Part shown: positions 53,330-62,047 of the stretch, piece after piece
Position numbering within the stretch: the stretch's first letter is position 1
How the letters are laid out: every line of letters begins with the position of its first letter
Assembly: GCF_014692875.1 (NCBI RefSeq)
Contig: NZ_CP061171.1
Location: forward strand, 992,001-1,056,000
Length of the DNA: 64,000 bases
Origin: Pedobacter riviphilus
GTDB taxonomy: Bacteria; Bacteroidota; Bacteroidia; Sphingobacteriales; Sphingobacteriaceae
Direction: 5' to 3'
Notes under the pieces: model-generated
Databases searched by the model: none
The model's input: only the letters and a program-made list of their open reading frames with translations
What the model was told of the DNA's origin: nothing
Position numbers and translations under genes: made by a program

Positions 53330-54838
53330 ATGAAATCACTATTATCTTTTGCATTAGTAGCAACTGGCTTAACCACCTTTGCTCAAGATGCAGTAAAAAA
53401 TCCGGCAACAATTGTCATTACACCACAACATACTCTTTCAAAAAACGATACGGCATTTAGGAAAGCCATTGCCAAATGGAGTGACGAAATTTTAAAAAGC
53501 ACCGATTATAAGAATATTAAAGCACAACCATCAGCTGATGTTTTTCCTGGTACAGTAAAAGCGGGTTTTCAGTTTATAAATAAAACAGTAAGTATAGAAC
53601 ATAAAAAAATGGCCGATAGTTTAGTGTCTATTGTGTCAACTCTAGGTTATTCTGGTTATGATAATGCCACCATGTACAGCACGGGTTTATATGCAAAAGC
53701 GGGTGAGTATATAGAAATTGATGTGCCCAAAAACGCCAATGTAAACGAACTTGAAGTTCAGATTGGTGCGCATAGCGATCGCCTGAATTATTGGGTAGCA
53801 GGCAAGGAAGATTGGCGCAGGATGCCAATTATAACCAAAAAACAGCAATTGGTAATTGGAAAAAATAGATTGACCTCACCTTTCGGTGGCCTGATTTATA
53901 TCGATATTAAGCCTAAGGCCGAAAGTAGAAAAATTGATTTCAAAATCAGCCATGCGGTAGCAGCCCCTCTCTTTGTATTGGGCAAGAGCACACAAAGCGA
54001 CTGGGAGAACCAATTAAAAAGCAATAAAGCACCTTGGGGTGAAATGGCCACCGAAAATGTGATTTTAACCTTGCCCGATAGTGTTTTGCAAACTATCAAA
54101 AATCCTGAAGAGGTATTAAAACTATGGGATTTAGTTGTGCTTGGAGAACTGGATCTGGCCAATATGCCTGCACCATTTTACAGGGCGCAACGGATGGTAC
54201 CCGATGAACACATTGGAGGAGGGTATATGCATAGTGGTTATCCAATCATGATTCATCATTCGCCATCCAGAAAAATGCTCTCGAACGAAATTATGGCCAA
54301 CCCTGAATTATTGATGAAACCAAGTAAAGGTGGCGCAAACTGGGGCTTTTTCCACGAGATAGGGCATAACATGCAAAACCTGAATTGGGTTTTTGGCGGT
54401 ACTACCGAGGTGAGCAATAACTTCTTTTCGTTATACATGTTCGATAGGCTGATGGGCGGAAGAGACGATTCGCACACAGGCGTATCAAGTGCCAACACGC
54501 AAAAAATGATGAAAAAATATTTTGCAGAAGGCCCCAGCTACGAAAAATGGAAAAACGATCCTTTCTTGGGCTTGATCATGTTCCGCCAAATGCAGGAAGG
54601 TTTTGGATGGGAAAGTTTTAAGGCATTTTTTAAAGAATACCAAAAAATAGGACCAAGTATTGGCAGGTTAAACGACCAGCAAAAGCGCGATTTATGGGTG
54701 AAAACATACTCTAATGTGGTAAAAAGAAACTTAGCGCCATTTTTTAATACCTGGGGTGTAGACATAAGTGAAGAAACACAAAAAGAATTAAGCAGCCTTC
54801 GTGCCTGGAAACCTTATAATTTTCCACCGATAAACTAG
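53330..54838 (+). CDS. M60-family metallopeptidase, secreted, without discoidin domain
   Basis: A protein of 502 residues with a signal peptide (to about residue 19, FAQ). No lipobox. The accessory region (GEYIEIDVPKNANVNELEVQIGAHSDRL, FGGLIYI) resembles that of the other M60 protein. Active-site motif His342-Glu343-Ile-Gly-His346 and Glu360. It ends shortly after the catalytic domain, so it has no C-terminal binding module. A second, non-lipidated M60 enzyme in the same locus suggests division of labour between surface and periplasm (or secreted). It lies 32 bases after the GH27 gene. Confidence 0.9.
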   Translation: MKSLLSFALVATGLTTFAQDAVKNPATIVITPQHTLSKNDTAFRKAIAKWSDEILKSTDYKNIKAQPSADVFPGTVKAGFQFINKTVSIEHKKMADSLVSIVSTLGYSGYDNATMYSTGLYAKAGEYIEIDVPKNANVNELEVQIGAHSDRLNYWVAGKEDWRRMPIITKKQQLVIGKNRLTSPFGGLIYIDIKPKAESRKIDFKISHAVAAPLFVLGKSTQSDWENQLKSNKAPWGEMATENVILTLPDSVLQTIKNPEEVLKLWDLVVLGELDLANMPAPFYRAQRMVPDEHIGGGYMHSGYPIMIHHSPSRKMLSNEIMANPELLMKPSKGGANWGFFHEIGHNMQNLNWVFGGTTEVSNNFFSLYMFDRLMGGRDDSHTGVSSANTQKMMKKYFAEGPSYEKWKNDPFLGLIMFRQMQEGFGWESFKAFFKEYQKIGPSIGRLNDQQKRDLWVKTYSNVVKRNLAPFFNTWGVDISEETQKELSSLRAWKPYNFPPIN

Positions 54839-54855
54839 CCGCAAAACATCTAAAT

Positions 54856-54907
54856 CTATGAGGTTTTTAATGAGCACATTGCTCAAAAACCTCATAGGGC
54901 TTTTTTT
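54856..54907 (+). terminator. Strong rho-independent terminator after the M60 gene
   Basis: A 13-bp outer stem CTATGAGGTTTTT (54856-54868) / AAAAACCTCATAG (54885-54897), an inner TGAGC / GCTCA stem, then TTTTTTT (54901-54907). Ends the GH2-GH27-M60 unit. Confidence 0.9.
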
Positions 54908-54955
54908 GTAGCGTTTTTATTTTAATTCCCGTTTTAGGATAAAAGTAAACAAACA

Positions 54956-55351
54956 ATGAAACGGACGCTATTTATTTTAACTTCAATTGTACTGATTATG
55001 AGTTTGATGTTGTTGGCGTGTAAAGACCGCAATGAGCCCATACTCAATGCTGATCAGTCAGAGCTGGATAGACTTTATAAGGATATTGAAAAATCAGCTC
55101 AGCAGTTTACCTGTGAAAATGCCGGCGAGTGGAAATTTACCGCCATTGGATCTAAAGCTTGTGGAGGCGCCTCGAGTTATATTGCTTATTCCGTAAAAAT
55201 AGATGAAAGTACCTTTCTGAAAAAGGTTGAACAATTTACGAAACTACAAGCCGATTATAATCAAAAATGGGGTGTGTATTCAGATTGTGCATTGGTCATA
55301 CAGCCAAAGGGGGTAACCTGCGATAACGGCAAACCTAAATTTACCTATTAA
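54956..55351 (+). CDS. Small four-cysteine lipoprotein of unknown function
   Basis: A lipoprotein of 131 residues with lipobox LLLACKD. The mature part contains Cys53, Cys69, Cys111 and Cys122, enough for two disulfides, and the phrase KACGGASSYIAYSVKID. I recall similar Bacteroidota small lipoproteins but not a named family. The gene stands alone after the terminator of the carbohydrate locus and is followed by its own terminator. Function unknown. Confidence 0.7.
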   Translation: MKRTLFILTSIVLIMSLMLLACKDRNEPILNADQSELDRLYKDIEKSAQQFTCENAGEWKFTAIGSKACGGASSYIAYSVKIDESTFLKKVEQFTKLQADYNQKWGVYSDCALVIQPKGVTCDNGKPKFTY

Positions 55352-55424
55352 GATTTAAATGCTGTGTCAGATATTTCTGTTCTCATTAACAATATTTATA
55401 ACCACTTATTTTAATTGTCTCGTA

Positions 55425-55460
55425 GCGCATTTTCGAAGTACTCGGAAATGCGCGTTTTTT
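55425..55460 (+). terminator. Terminator between the convergent lipoprotein and M23 genes
   Basis: Stem GCGCATTT (55425-55432) / AAATGCGC (55446-55453), extended by TCGA-like pairs, followed by TTTTTT. It sits between a plus- and a minus-strand gene that converge. Confidence 0.75.
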
Positions 55461-55469
55461 ATTTTACAA

Positions 55470-56096
55470 CTATTTGATATGTTCTTTTATAAATACCTGA
55501 GGGTTATAAAACCGTTCGTTCAGTTGTTTATTATTAAAAGTTAGCCAGCTTGCACAGCCATAATCATCAAATTTTTTTCTGATTTCTAAATGGAGATGAT
55601 GATAATCGCCACCATATTTTTTACTTTCCTGCGGCGTAAATAACCTGGCCAGTTTAGTATTTTGATCAACATTCTGGCCGTTGTTTACATAAACCTCTTT
55701 AAGGTGTTTATAAGTGGTGAACATGGTTAATCCGCTTGGTAACTTATGTTTTACCACAACTGTGCGCTGATTTTCACCCAAATGAACAGAGCAGACTATT
55801 CCATTGGCCATGGCATAAACATTAACCAATTTTGTTTTAGGTTGTGCAGGGTTAATATCTATGGCAGTATGGATATGCCCTTTAACATAACTATCTCTAT
55901 GATCGCCAAAAATACTGATGATTTTGATAGTGCTTATTTTTTTACGGTTGGCCACATCAAAAGGAAGGAACCATTGATCGGCTGTTTTAGCAGGAGCAGT
56001 ATCAGTATAATAAGGTTTCCAGCGCTCGCGATCTTTTTCAATCGTAGGTGTTTCGAATAAAAGTGTAGATAAAAAGATAAATACTAATGTTTTCAT
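55470..56096 (-). CDS. M23-family (LytM-type) peptidase
   Basis: A secreted protein of 208 residues; signal peptide to about residue 17. M23 zinc motifs: His in GHIHTAID (HxxxD) and the paired HHLHLEI near the end. Other family phrases are YAMANGIVCSVHLGENQRTVVVKHKLPSG and YKHLKEVYVNNGQNVDQNTKLARL. M23 enzymes cut peptidoglycan cross-bridges or stems. The second half of the classical domain is complete. Isolated gene, no link to the neighbouring siderophore cluster other than proximity. Confidence 0.85.
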   Translation of the reverse strand: MKTLVFIFLSTLLFETPTIEKDRERWKPYYTDTAPAKTADQWFLPFDVANRKKISTIKIISIFGDHRDSYVKGHIHTAIDINPAQPKTKLVNVYAMANGIVCSVHLGENQRTVVVKHKLPSGLTMFTTYKHLKEVYVNNGQNVDQNTKLARLFTPQESKKYGGDYHHLHLEIRKKFDDYGCASWLTFNNKQLNERFYNPQVFIKEHIK

Positions 56097-56167
56097 GCTA
56101 AAGATTTATAAAGCAAGATAATGATTTTATCGATATAAACTATTTTTATAGTTTTTTGTAAGTAGAT

Positions 56168-56200
56168 CGTCATTGCGAGGAGGAACGACGAAGCAATCTT
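56168..56200. repeat. Dispersed repeat remnant
   Basis: The segment CGTCATTGCGAGGAGG followed by AACGACGAAGCAATCTT is a repeat-like unit common to this group and similar in wording to the other CGTCATT units in the window. No coding content. Confidence 0.45.
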
Positions 56201-56233
56201 ACAATTATCGTTGTTAGCGAGCGAATTATTCGT

Positions 56234-56259
56234 AGTGGCAGATGGTAACATCTGCCACT
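56234..56259. other. 11-bp hairpin downstream of the siderophore operon
   Basis: Arms AGTGGCAGATG (56234-56244) and CATCTGCCACT (56249-56259) with loop GTAA. It lies 37 bases past the last siderophore gene (minus strand). No T-run follows on the minus strand, so it is a candidate RNA 3' end or stabiliser rather than a standard terminator. Confidence 0.5.
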
Positions 56260-56295
56260 GAATCGACTAGCAAGGTGGGAACACCCGACTGCACA

Positions 56296-58107
56296 TTACG
56301 CCAAAACATCTTCCTTCAGTGCTTCTGCTGCTGGATTAACCAGCGTTCCGATCAACTCAGGAACCGGAACATCGGTACTTTCGCTATAACCATGGGTTAA
56401 CAACCTTACCCGATTAATGCAAACCCTAATAAATTCAGGCACAAAAAGATCGAATTTTTCGAATTTGGATGATAATTCAGGGTTTTCCTGCTGAAATTCC
56501 AAAATTACATCAGCAACCTGACGCCAGAATTGTTTTTCATCCAATCCAACATAACTGTGGAAAATATTGCTCAGGTACCTGAAAACCGCATCGAATATGC
56601 CCGAGAGGATAAATAATGGTGCCAGTTCGTCATTAATTTCCCTTAAAACATCAACCAGGTCAGTTGGTAATTTAGCTTTCGATTCTTCCGTTAATACAAT
56701 TTCTTCAACAAAATCTTTAATGATAATGCGTTCGGGCACACCGTTTTTCATTACCAAAATGGTGTTTTCGCCATGCGGACTAAAGAAAAAGGCATGTTTA
56801 TAGAAAATCCTCAATATCGGTTTCAGGTAAGCAGCTAAATAAGCATTAAGCCACTTTGAAGCATCTAATCCCGATTTTTCAATCAGCGCCTGTACCATAC
56901 TCTTGCCGTTGTCATCTACATAAAGTAAACTGGCCATGGTCATGATGTTTTCACCTTCTAACAAGTAGTTCTCTGCACTTTCGCGCCAAATGGCACCCAA
57001 AAACTCTTGGTATTGATACGGTGAGCCTGGAATTTCACTGTATTGTGGGTGGGTATAGGCCACTGTAGCTACTTCGCCCAAAAGCACCACACGAGTCTGT
57101 TTTAAATACTCATCGCCCTCAAGCATGTCTTTTGCCCATTGGGTTACCTTTGGTGCAATAGCGAGTTTTTTGGGCGAAAGCCCCCTGAAAATGGAGGTGT
57201 TTAATATAGAAATGGCCGTTTTTACGTAATGCTTTTTAGGCTCGCTCACATTAAAGAAGGTACGGATGCTGTTTTGACACATATATTCATCATTCCCAAC
57301 ACCAACGGGAACAATCAATCGGTGGGCAATATCATGAGCCAGTTGTAATACGATTTTATTGTTCCATTGCCATTCGTGAACAGGGATAAAGAAATAATCT
57401 TCAGGATTTAATTCCTGTTGAATCAATACCTGGTTAAAATCGTGAACCTGCTTTAAACTAAGTTCTTCATTATAAAAAGAAAACGGCGAAATACTTTCGA
57501 TACTTTTAAATTCTGCTCTTGATTGATGTACAGCTAGCCATGCCAATTGTGTTTTTTGCGCTGCTTCCGGAGCATATTTGCCTTGATCGCTATGGTTAAA
57601 ACCTATACGTCCTTTGTTAATAGTGGCCCAGGGATGCCCGTCCATCTGGTGTTCGATGGTTTGGTAATCTGCGTTGGCTAACTCATCAGCTGTTAACCGG
57701 CCCTTTTCGTAGATATAAGCGTCAGCGTATAGGGTATTTAATGTTTCTTCTACAAAATGGGCAAGGGTAAATGGTTTAATACCAAAAGTTTGTTGCAGTT
57801 CGGTATAAAATGCAGGGGCATTGTTTACCGCTACACTTTTGCCATTTACAAACTTTTTGATACTCTGCTTATCGATATGAAGATAATCTAAAGCACGTTG
57901 CTGACCTGAAAAGGTATAATAAATGTCTTCAGCATCTGTAGCGAGGAGGAAACTCGTATTTCCTTGATCATCAGTATTGGTTGGTGTTGGCTCCACTAAT
58001 TTTTCGTGCATCAATTCTACTATTGATTTTGCGATATAGTTGAGGTTTACCTTATCCCAAATTTCTTTTTTTAAAGGTTTTATGTGCTTGAAGTTGTTGT
58101 AATTCAT
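56296..58107 (-). CDS. NRPS-independent siderophore (NIS) synthetase, IucA/IucC family
   Basis: An ATP-dependent ligase of 603 residues that joins a carboxylate (citrate or a succinyl-type acid) with a hydroxamate amine. Family phrases: EHQMDGHPWATINKGRIGFNHSDQGKYAPE, IPVHEWQWNNKIVLQLAHDIAHRLIVPVG and SPHGENTILVMKNGVPERIIIKDF (Mg/ATP region). Length typical for IucA/IucC. Last gene of the minus-strand operon, 142 bases after the hydroxylase gene; a 37-bp palindrome lies in that gap. It is probably the enzyme that closes the second amide bond. Confidence 0.92.
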   Translation of the reverse strand: MNYNNFKHIKPLKKEIWDKVNLNYIAKSIVELMHEKLVEPTPTNTDDQGNTSFLLATDAEDIYYTFSGQQRALDYLHIDKQSIKKFVNGKSVAVNNAPAFYTELQQTFGIKPFTLAHFVEETLNTLYADAYIYEKGRLTADELANADYQTIEHQMDGHPWATINKGRIGFNHSDQGKYAPEAAQKTQLAWLAVHQSRAEFKSIESISPFSFYNEELSLKQVHDFNQVLIQQELNPEDYFFIPVHEWQWNNKIVLQLAHDIAHRLIVPVGVGNDEYMCQNSIRTFFNVSEPKKHYVKTAISILNTSIFRGLSPKKLAIAPKVTQWAKDMLEGDEYLKQTRVVLLGEVATVAYTHPQYSEIPGSPYQYQEFLGAIWRESAENYLLEGENIMTMASLLYVDDNGKSMVQALIEKSGLDASKWLNAYLAAYLKPILRIFYKHAFFFSPHGENTILVMKNGVPERIIIKDFVEEIVLTEESKAKLPTDLVDVLREINDELAPLFILSGIFDAVFRYLSNIFHSYVGLDEKQFWRQVADVILEFQQENPELSSKFEKFDLFVPEFIRVCINRVRLLTHGYSESTDVPVPELIGTLVNPAAEALKEDVLA

Positions 58108-58165
58108 GGTGTTTAATTTTTTACTTGTGTTAGTTCAGAGTTGATTGTGTTCTCTGTGAGATGCA

Positions 58166-58202
58166 GTCATGTTGTCCATAGGACTCCTACGGACAACATG
58201 AC
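58166..58202. repeat. Nearly perfect 37-bp palindrome in the siderophore operon
   Basis: Arms GTCATGTTGTCC (58166-58177) and GGACAACATGAC (58191-58202), with the 13 central bases also largely symmetric (one mismatch pair and the centre base). It lies between the monooxygenase and the last synthetase gene. It could be a transcriptional pause, an RNA processing site or a protein-binding site. Confidence 0.6.
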
Positions 58203-58249
58203 AAATCTTTGGTTAGTCTGGATTACAAATCCCGACCAGCAATATTGGT

Positions 58250-59587
58250 TTAACCTTCAGATAATTGCAGCACTGCGGTAGATAATTCATTTTCCTGTAT
58301 TTCATCTGTTATGCTAAACTGCTGGAAGGCAATCCGTTTTTCTACCTTGTAGATTTCGAAACCTAAAATGGCATTGATAATGGATGCATTGCGATAGGCG
58401 CCCATTCCCAGATCAGGTGTCACAAATCCGTGCGTATGCAGTTCTGCATTCTGAACAAAGATTTCGTTTCCGTTTATATCAATAGCATAGTTTCGGTGTA
58501 CCTGAAAAAGTCCATCGGCATTGCGGGCAATACGTTCTTTAATGGAGGTTAAAAACATGGGTTCGTTGTATTTGTAACCGGTAGCCAATACCACAAAATC
58601 AGTATCTACACTAAAATCTTTTTCGCTCTCCGTATGGTAAAAATCAAGCTGATAGGAACCCTTATTTTCGGTTAAATTGTTCAGTTGGCAGTTTGGCATC
58701 AGCTCGGCATTTACCTTTTCGCCATCAACACTCAATTCGTACAGTTTATCAAAAATCTGGTTAATCAGTTCGAAGTTTATGCCTTTAAACAGCGAATTTT
58801 GTTTTCCTAAAAGCTGTTTGCGTTTCGCATCACTCAAATTGTAAAAGTGGTCTACATATTCTGGAGAAGTTAGTTCCAGTGTTAATTTCGAATATTCCAT
58901 GGGGAAAAAGCGATCAGGTCGGGTGAACCATTTCAATTTTAACCCGTTTTCGGTTTCAGGCAATAAATCGTAAAAAATCTCGGCAGCACTTTGACCTGAA
59001 CCTACTATGCTAACCGTTTTTTGCTTTAAAATGCTTTCCTTGAATCTCAGATATTCCGAAGAGTGTATTGCATTTTTATGTAGGGCTGGTTTAACAAAAT
59101 CGGGCACTTTCGGTCCAGTGCCTGTTCCGAGTACGATTTTTTTAGTCAAAATGATTGCTGTGGCTCCAGTTACCTGATCAACTTTTTCTACCTGGTAAAT
59201 TCCATCAATGTAATTTACACTGATTACTTTCTGTCCGAAATGGCAGTTTTGCAGATGATTAATCGCCCATTTACAATAAGCATTATATTCCTTTCGTAAT
59301 ACAAAAAAATCTTCTCTGATATAGAATTTATACAGGCGATCTGTTTGTTTAAGGTAGTTTAAAAAGCTGTAAGCGCTGGTTGGATCGGCCATGGTAACCA
59401 GATCGGCCATAAAGGGAACCTGTAAGGTGGCATCGCTTAACATCATGCCGGGGTGCCAGTTAAATTCGTTCGCCTGATCTAAAAATAAGGTTGATAAGCT
59501 ATTTATTGGCGCACATAGGGCCGCCAAACCCAGATTAAACGGGCCAATACCGATCCCTACAATGTCGTATATTTTTTGGTTCTGCAT
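58250..59587 (-). CDS. Amine N-hydroxylase (SidA/IucD/PvdA family)
   Basis: A flavin-dependent monooxygenase of 445 residues that hydroxylates the terminal amine of a diamine or lysine to prepare the hydroxamate. FAD motif GIGIGPFNLGLAAL near the start, NADPH motif VSIVGSGQSAAEIFYDLL, and the FVVLATGYKYNEP signature near the C-terminus. It lies directly after the synthetase-acyltransferase fusion (adjacent stop and start) in the same operon, next to a decarboxylase that would produce the diamine. Substrate (cadaverine, diaminopropane or putrescine) is inferred from that context. Confidence 0.93.
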   Translation of the reverse strand: MQNQKIYDIVGIGIGPFNLGLAALCAPINSLSTLFLDQANEFNWHPGMMLSDATLQVPFMADLVTMADPTSAYSFLNYLKQTDRLYKFYIREDFFVLRKEYNAYCKWAINHLQNCHFGQKVISVNYIDGIYQVEKVDQVTGATAIILTKKIVLGTGTGPKVPDFVKPALHKNAIHSSEYLRFKESILKQKTVSIVGSGQSAAEIFYDLLPETENGLKLKWFTRPDRFFPMEYSKLTLELTSPEYVDHFYNLSDAKRKQLLGKQNSLFKGINFELINQIFDKLYELSVDGEKVNAELMPNCQLNNLTENKGSYQLDFYHTESEKDFSVDTDFVVLATGYKYNEPMFLTSIKERIARNADGLFQVHRNYAIDINGNEIFVQNAELHTHGFVTPDLGMGAYRNASIINAILGFEIYKVEKRIAFQQFSITDEIQENELSTAVLQLSEG

Positions 59588-62047
59588 CTAAATTTCCTCC
59601 GTTTCAAACTGTGCTAACTTAATCATGGCATGTGCTTTGGCCTCAGGAAACTTTTCCCAGTACCAATCGCGATAACAAAAGGTAAGGTTGGCCATTTTAT
59701 AAGGCATCTGGATCACTTTTTCCAATTTGAAACCTAGTCGGGTTACAAAAATGTGCATCGCACGGCTTTCAACAGCTGCTTCACCAATACATTTGCCTAC
59801 TTCAGGTTGTTCGAAGATGAAATCCATTAAAGCCTGACCCGTTTCGAAACTAAATTTCTTGTCTTTATCCGTAGGTGCAATTAGCAGGTGCGCACCATAA
59901 TCGGTCGTTAAAGCTTCGTAACAGGCACCCACACCATCGCGCATAGGCCAGTAGGGTTCTATGGTAAAGGTGGGTTCGCCATTTATCTCACCAATAAAAC
60001 TGTGCGATGAATCGTTTGGTAATAAAGTTCTATAGAATAGCTCTAAACCCCTAATCGGTCCATCCATCTTCCATATGGGTTTGGCATGTTCCTGGTTAAA
60101 CCAATCGTGAACCATTTCCAGATCGCGGTCGATATCAAATGGACGGATATTGATCGTTACATTTTCTTTAGGGAAAAACCGGCTGTACAGCACCTCTTTG
60201 GTTTGCGGCTTGATCAGGTTTTCGGAGAAGAAATATTTAGATAAAGGATTCGGAAACTCACGGTAAATAGCCGGATTATCGATGGGGGCGCTGGCTTCAT
60301 CAATATTGCAGAGGTTGGTAAGCAGGTTGCCTTTTACTTCCCAGCTGCGGCGGTTGATGATATAATCTACTAATCCCGTGGTATCGCTTTTTTCGAATTG
60401 CTTAAACTCCAGATAAACGAGATCAAGTAAGACTTTCTCATCGGCGAGATTGTTGCTTGCAATGGTATTTACTACACCTAAGATATTGTTAATGAGTAGA
60501 TAATAGGTGAGCTTAGGGATAATGTATTCGTTTGGTACTATCGAACCACTTTCTTCAGCAATGCCAGGATAAACCACTTTTAATGCCTCTACCTTGCTAT
60601 CGCTAAAGAAATAACCCTGATTATCCCTAAAATAAAATTTGGCAGGATAATAATCTTTATCCAGTTCTACCATCACATTTTGCTGATGGAATTCAAAAGC
60701 CATCCCAAAATTGTTATACAGGCCAATAATTGGCGCTACACAAAGGTGTAGATACTGTTTAAACCAGTTTACAGCAGTATGAGCAATTGTTTTGTTTTTG
60801 CTGATTGCAGCTTCTTCAATGATGTTTACAATTCTTGGTTTTTGGCCTAACAAAGCATCCTGGCAAAGTGCGGCTAACAAGCTCACGTTTTTTTCGGTTC
60901 CTTCTCCTTTAAACGGATTATGTCTGATGCTGATGTTAAAGCCATCAATGGTTTCGCCTTTATAATTTACGGTAATAAAAGCCGGATCGGTAATAAATTC
61001 AATTTCTGGGAATTCGGTTTTGGCCGCTTTGCCGTATTCGGTTTTTAAAAGTTTACTTACATCGTAGCCACGATGAAGCTCTCTAACGAGGTTAACCCTT
61101 TGCGAGTTGGTTATTTTAACATGTAATGAAAATTTAAGCATCCAATCGCTAGATGCATTGTAAATCGTTCTTACCGAAGATGTTGGTGTGAAAAAATCTC
61201 CAAAATGCCCCAAAAAGAAAAGCAGGTTTTCTTCCTGCATCGCTTTTACAGTAGGCAGGGTAAGCAGGTATTCGGCCTCCCACGGGTGCATGGGCACCAC
61301 TTTATAATCTTGATGTTGATCGAGCAAATGAATGATTTCAGTATTATTGTTATCTAACAATTCAATTCTGAAAAGATCGGTTATGTCGAAACCTTCTGCA
61401 TTTTTCTCCACAATATTTTCAGCTGAGATCAGGAAATAGGCCAATTGGAATTGTCCCTGAGTTTCGGGTGAGAATTTGAAAAGTTCTTCTTTATTATTAA
61501 AACCAGATCTGCCTTTTGGTAGGGGATGGGCATTGTGGCCTAAAAATAAAGATTGCTCGGCCTCAATGAAGCTCATTTTTGCAAAATTTGCAGGTTTACC
61601 ATTTTGTTTAAAGAAGGATAAAAATGCTTCGAGGTTTTCTACGCTGTTGACCAAACGTTGTCTTACCAGATCGGCATCAACATCTGTGAATTCTTCGGAA
61701 CTGAATTGGATAGCCAATTCCATAAATCTGTAAATCGTGATATTACTGATGGCATCTGTATCAATGTTCCTTTCAATTATAGGGAAATTAAACACATGCC
61801 TGCCACTATCGGCATAAAATTTTAAAGGTGCATATACTTCGAAACCAATGGCTGTAAAGTCGAACCTGATATGCAAACGATTACTTGTTGTAACCAGGTA
61901 ATTGGCTAAAGATTCATCATATTTAGGGATGCCTATGTAACGGCTCCAGTTGGTAAATTCTCTGCAATAACTGTTTAGGAGCGCATTAAAATTAGTTTCT
62001 TCTGAAATCTGCTGAAGCTTGATTGAGTCTAACATATTCGTTGCCAT
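59588..62047 (-). CDS. NIS synthetase fused to a C-terminal GNAT acyltransferase
   Basis: A bifunctional protein of 819 residues from ATG 62047 (829 from the further ATG 62077). Residues ~1-600 form an IucA/IucC synthetase (FPIIERNIDTDAISNIT, LGHNAHPLPKGRSGF, YKVVPMHPWEAEYLL, FEFHQQNVMVELD). The last ~190 residues form a GNAT acyltransferase of the siderophore type (INIRPFDIDRDLEMVHDWFNQEHAKPIW, TFTIEPYWPMRDG, GVGACYEALTTDYGAHLLIAP), which acylates the hydroxylamine. Fusion of these two steps couples acylation to ligation. The start overlaps the upstream decarboxylase by several dozen bases, indicating translational coupling. Confidence 0.92.
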   Translation of the reverse strand: MATNMLDSIKLQQISEETNFNALLNSYCREFTNWSRYIGIPKYDESLANYLVTTSNRLHIRFDFTAIGFEVYAPLKFYADSGRHVFNFPIIERNIDTDAISNITIYRFMELAIQFSSEEFTDVDADLVRQRLVNSVENLEAFLSFFKQNGKPANFAKMSFIEAEQSLFLGHNAHPLPKGRSGFNNKEELFKFSPETQGQFQLAYFLISAENIVEKNAEGFDITDLFRIELLDNNNTEIIHLLDQHQDYKVVPMHPWEAEYLLTLPTVKAMQEENLLFFLGHFGDFFTPTSSVRTIYNASSDWMLKFSLHVKITNSQRVNLVRELHRGYDVSKLLKTEYGKAAKTEFPEIEFITDPAFITVNYKGETIDGFNISIRHNPFKGEGTEKNVSLLAALCQDALLGQKPRIVNIIEEAAISKNKTIAHTAVNWFKQYLHLCVAPIIGLYNNFGMAFEFHQQNVMVELDKDYYPAKFYFRDNQGYFFSDSKVEALKVVYPGIAEESGSIVPNEYIIPKLTYYLLINNILGVVNTIASNNLADEKVLLDLVYLEFKQFEKSDTTGLVDYIINRRSWEVKGNLLTNLCNIDEASAPIDNPAIYREFPNPLSKYFFSENLIKPQTKEVLYSRFFPKENVTINIRPFDIDRDLEMVHDWFNQEHAKPIWKMDGPIRGLELFYRTLLPNDSSHSFIGEINGEPTFTIEPYWPMRDGVGACYEALTTDYGAHLLIAPTDKDKKFSFETGQALMDFIFEQPEVGKCIGEAAVESRAMHIFVTRLGFKLEKVIQMPYKMANLTFCYRDWYWEKFPEAKAHAMIKLAQFETEEI

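Noticed and set aside
55359..55544. 61-codon hydrophobic frame after the Cys-rich lipoprotein
   Set aside because: It runs through the terminator hairpin at 55425-55460 and overlaps the M23 gene on the other strand.
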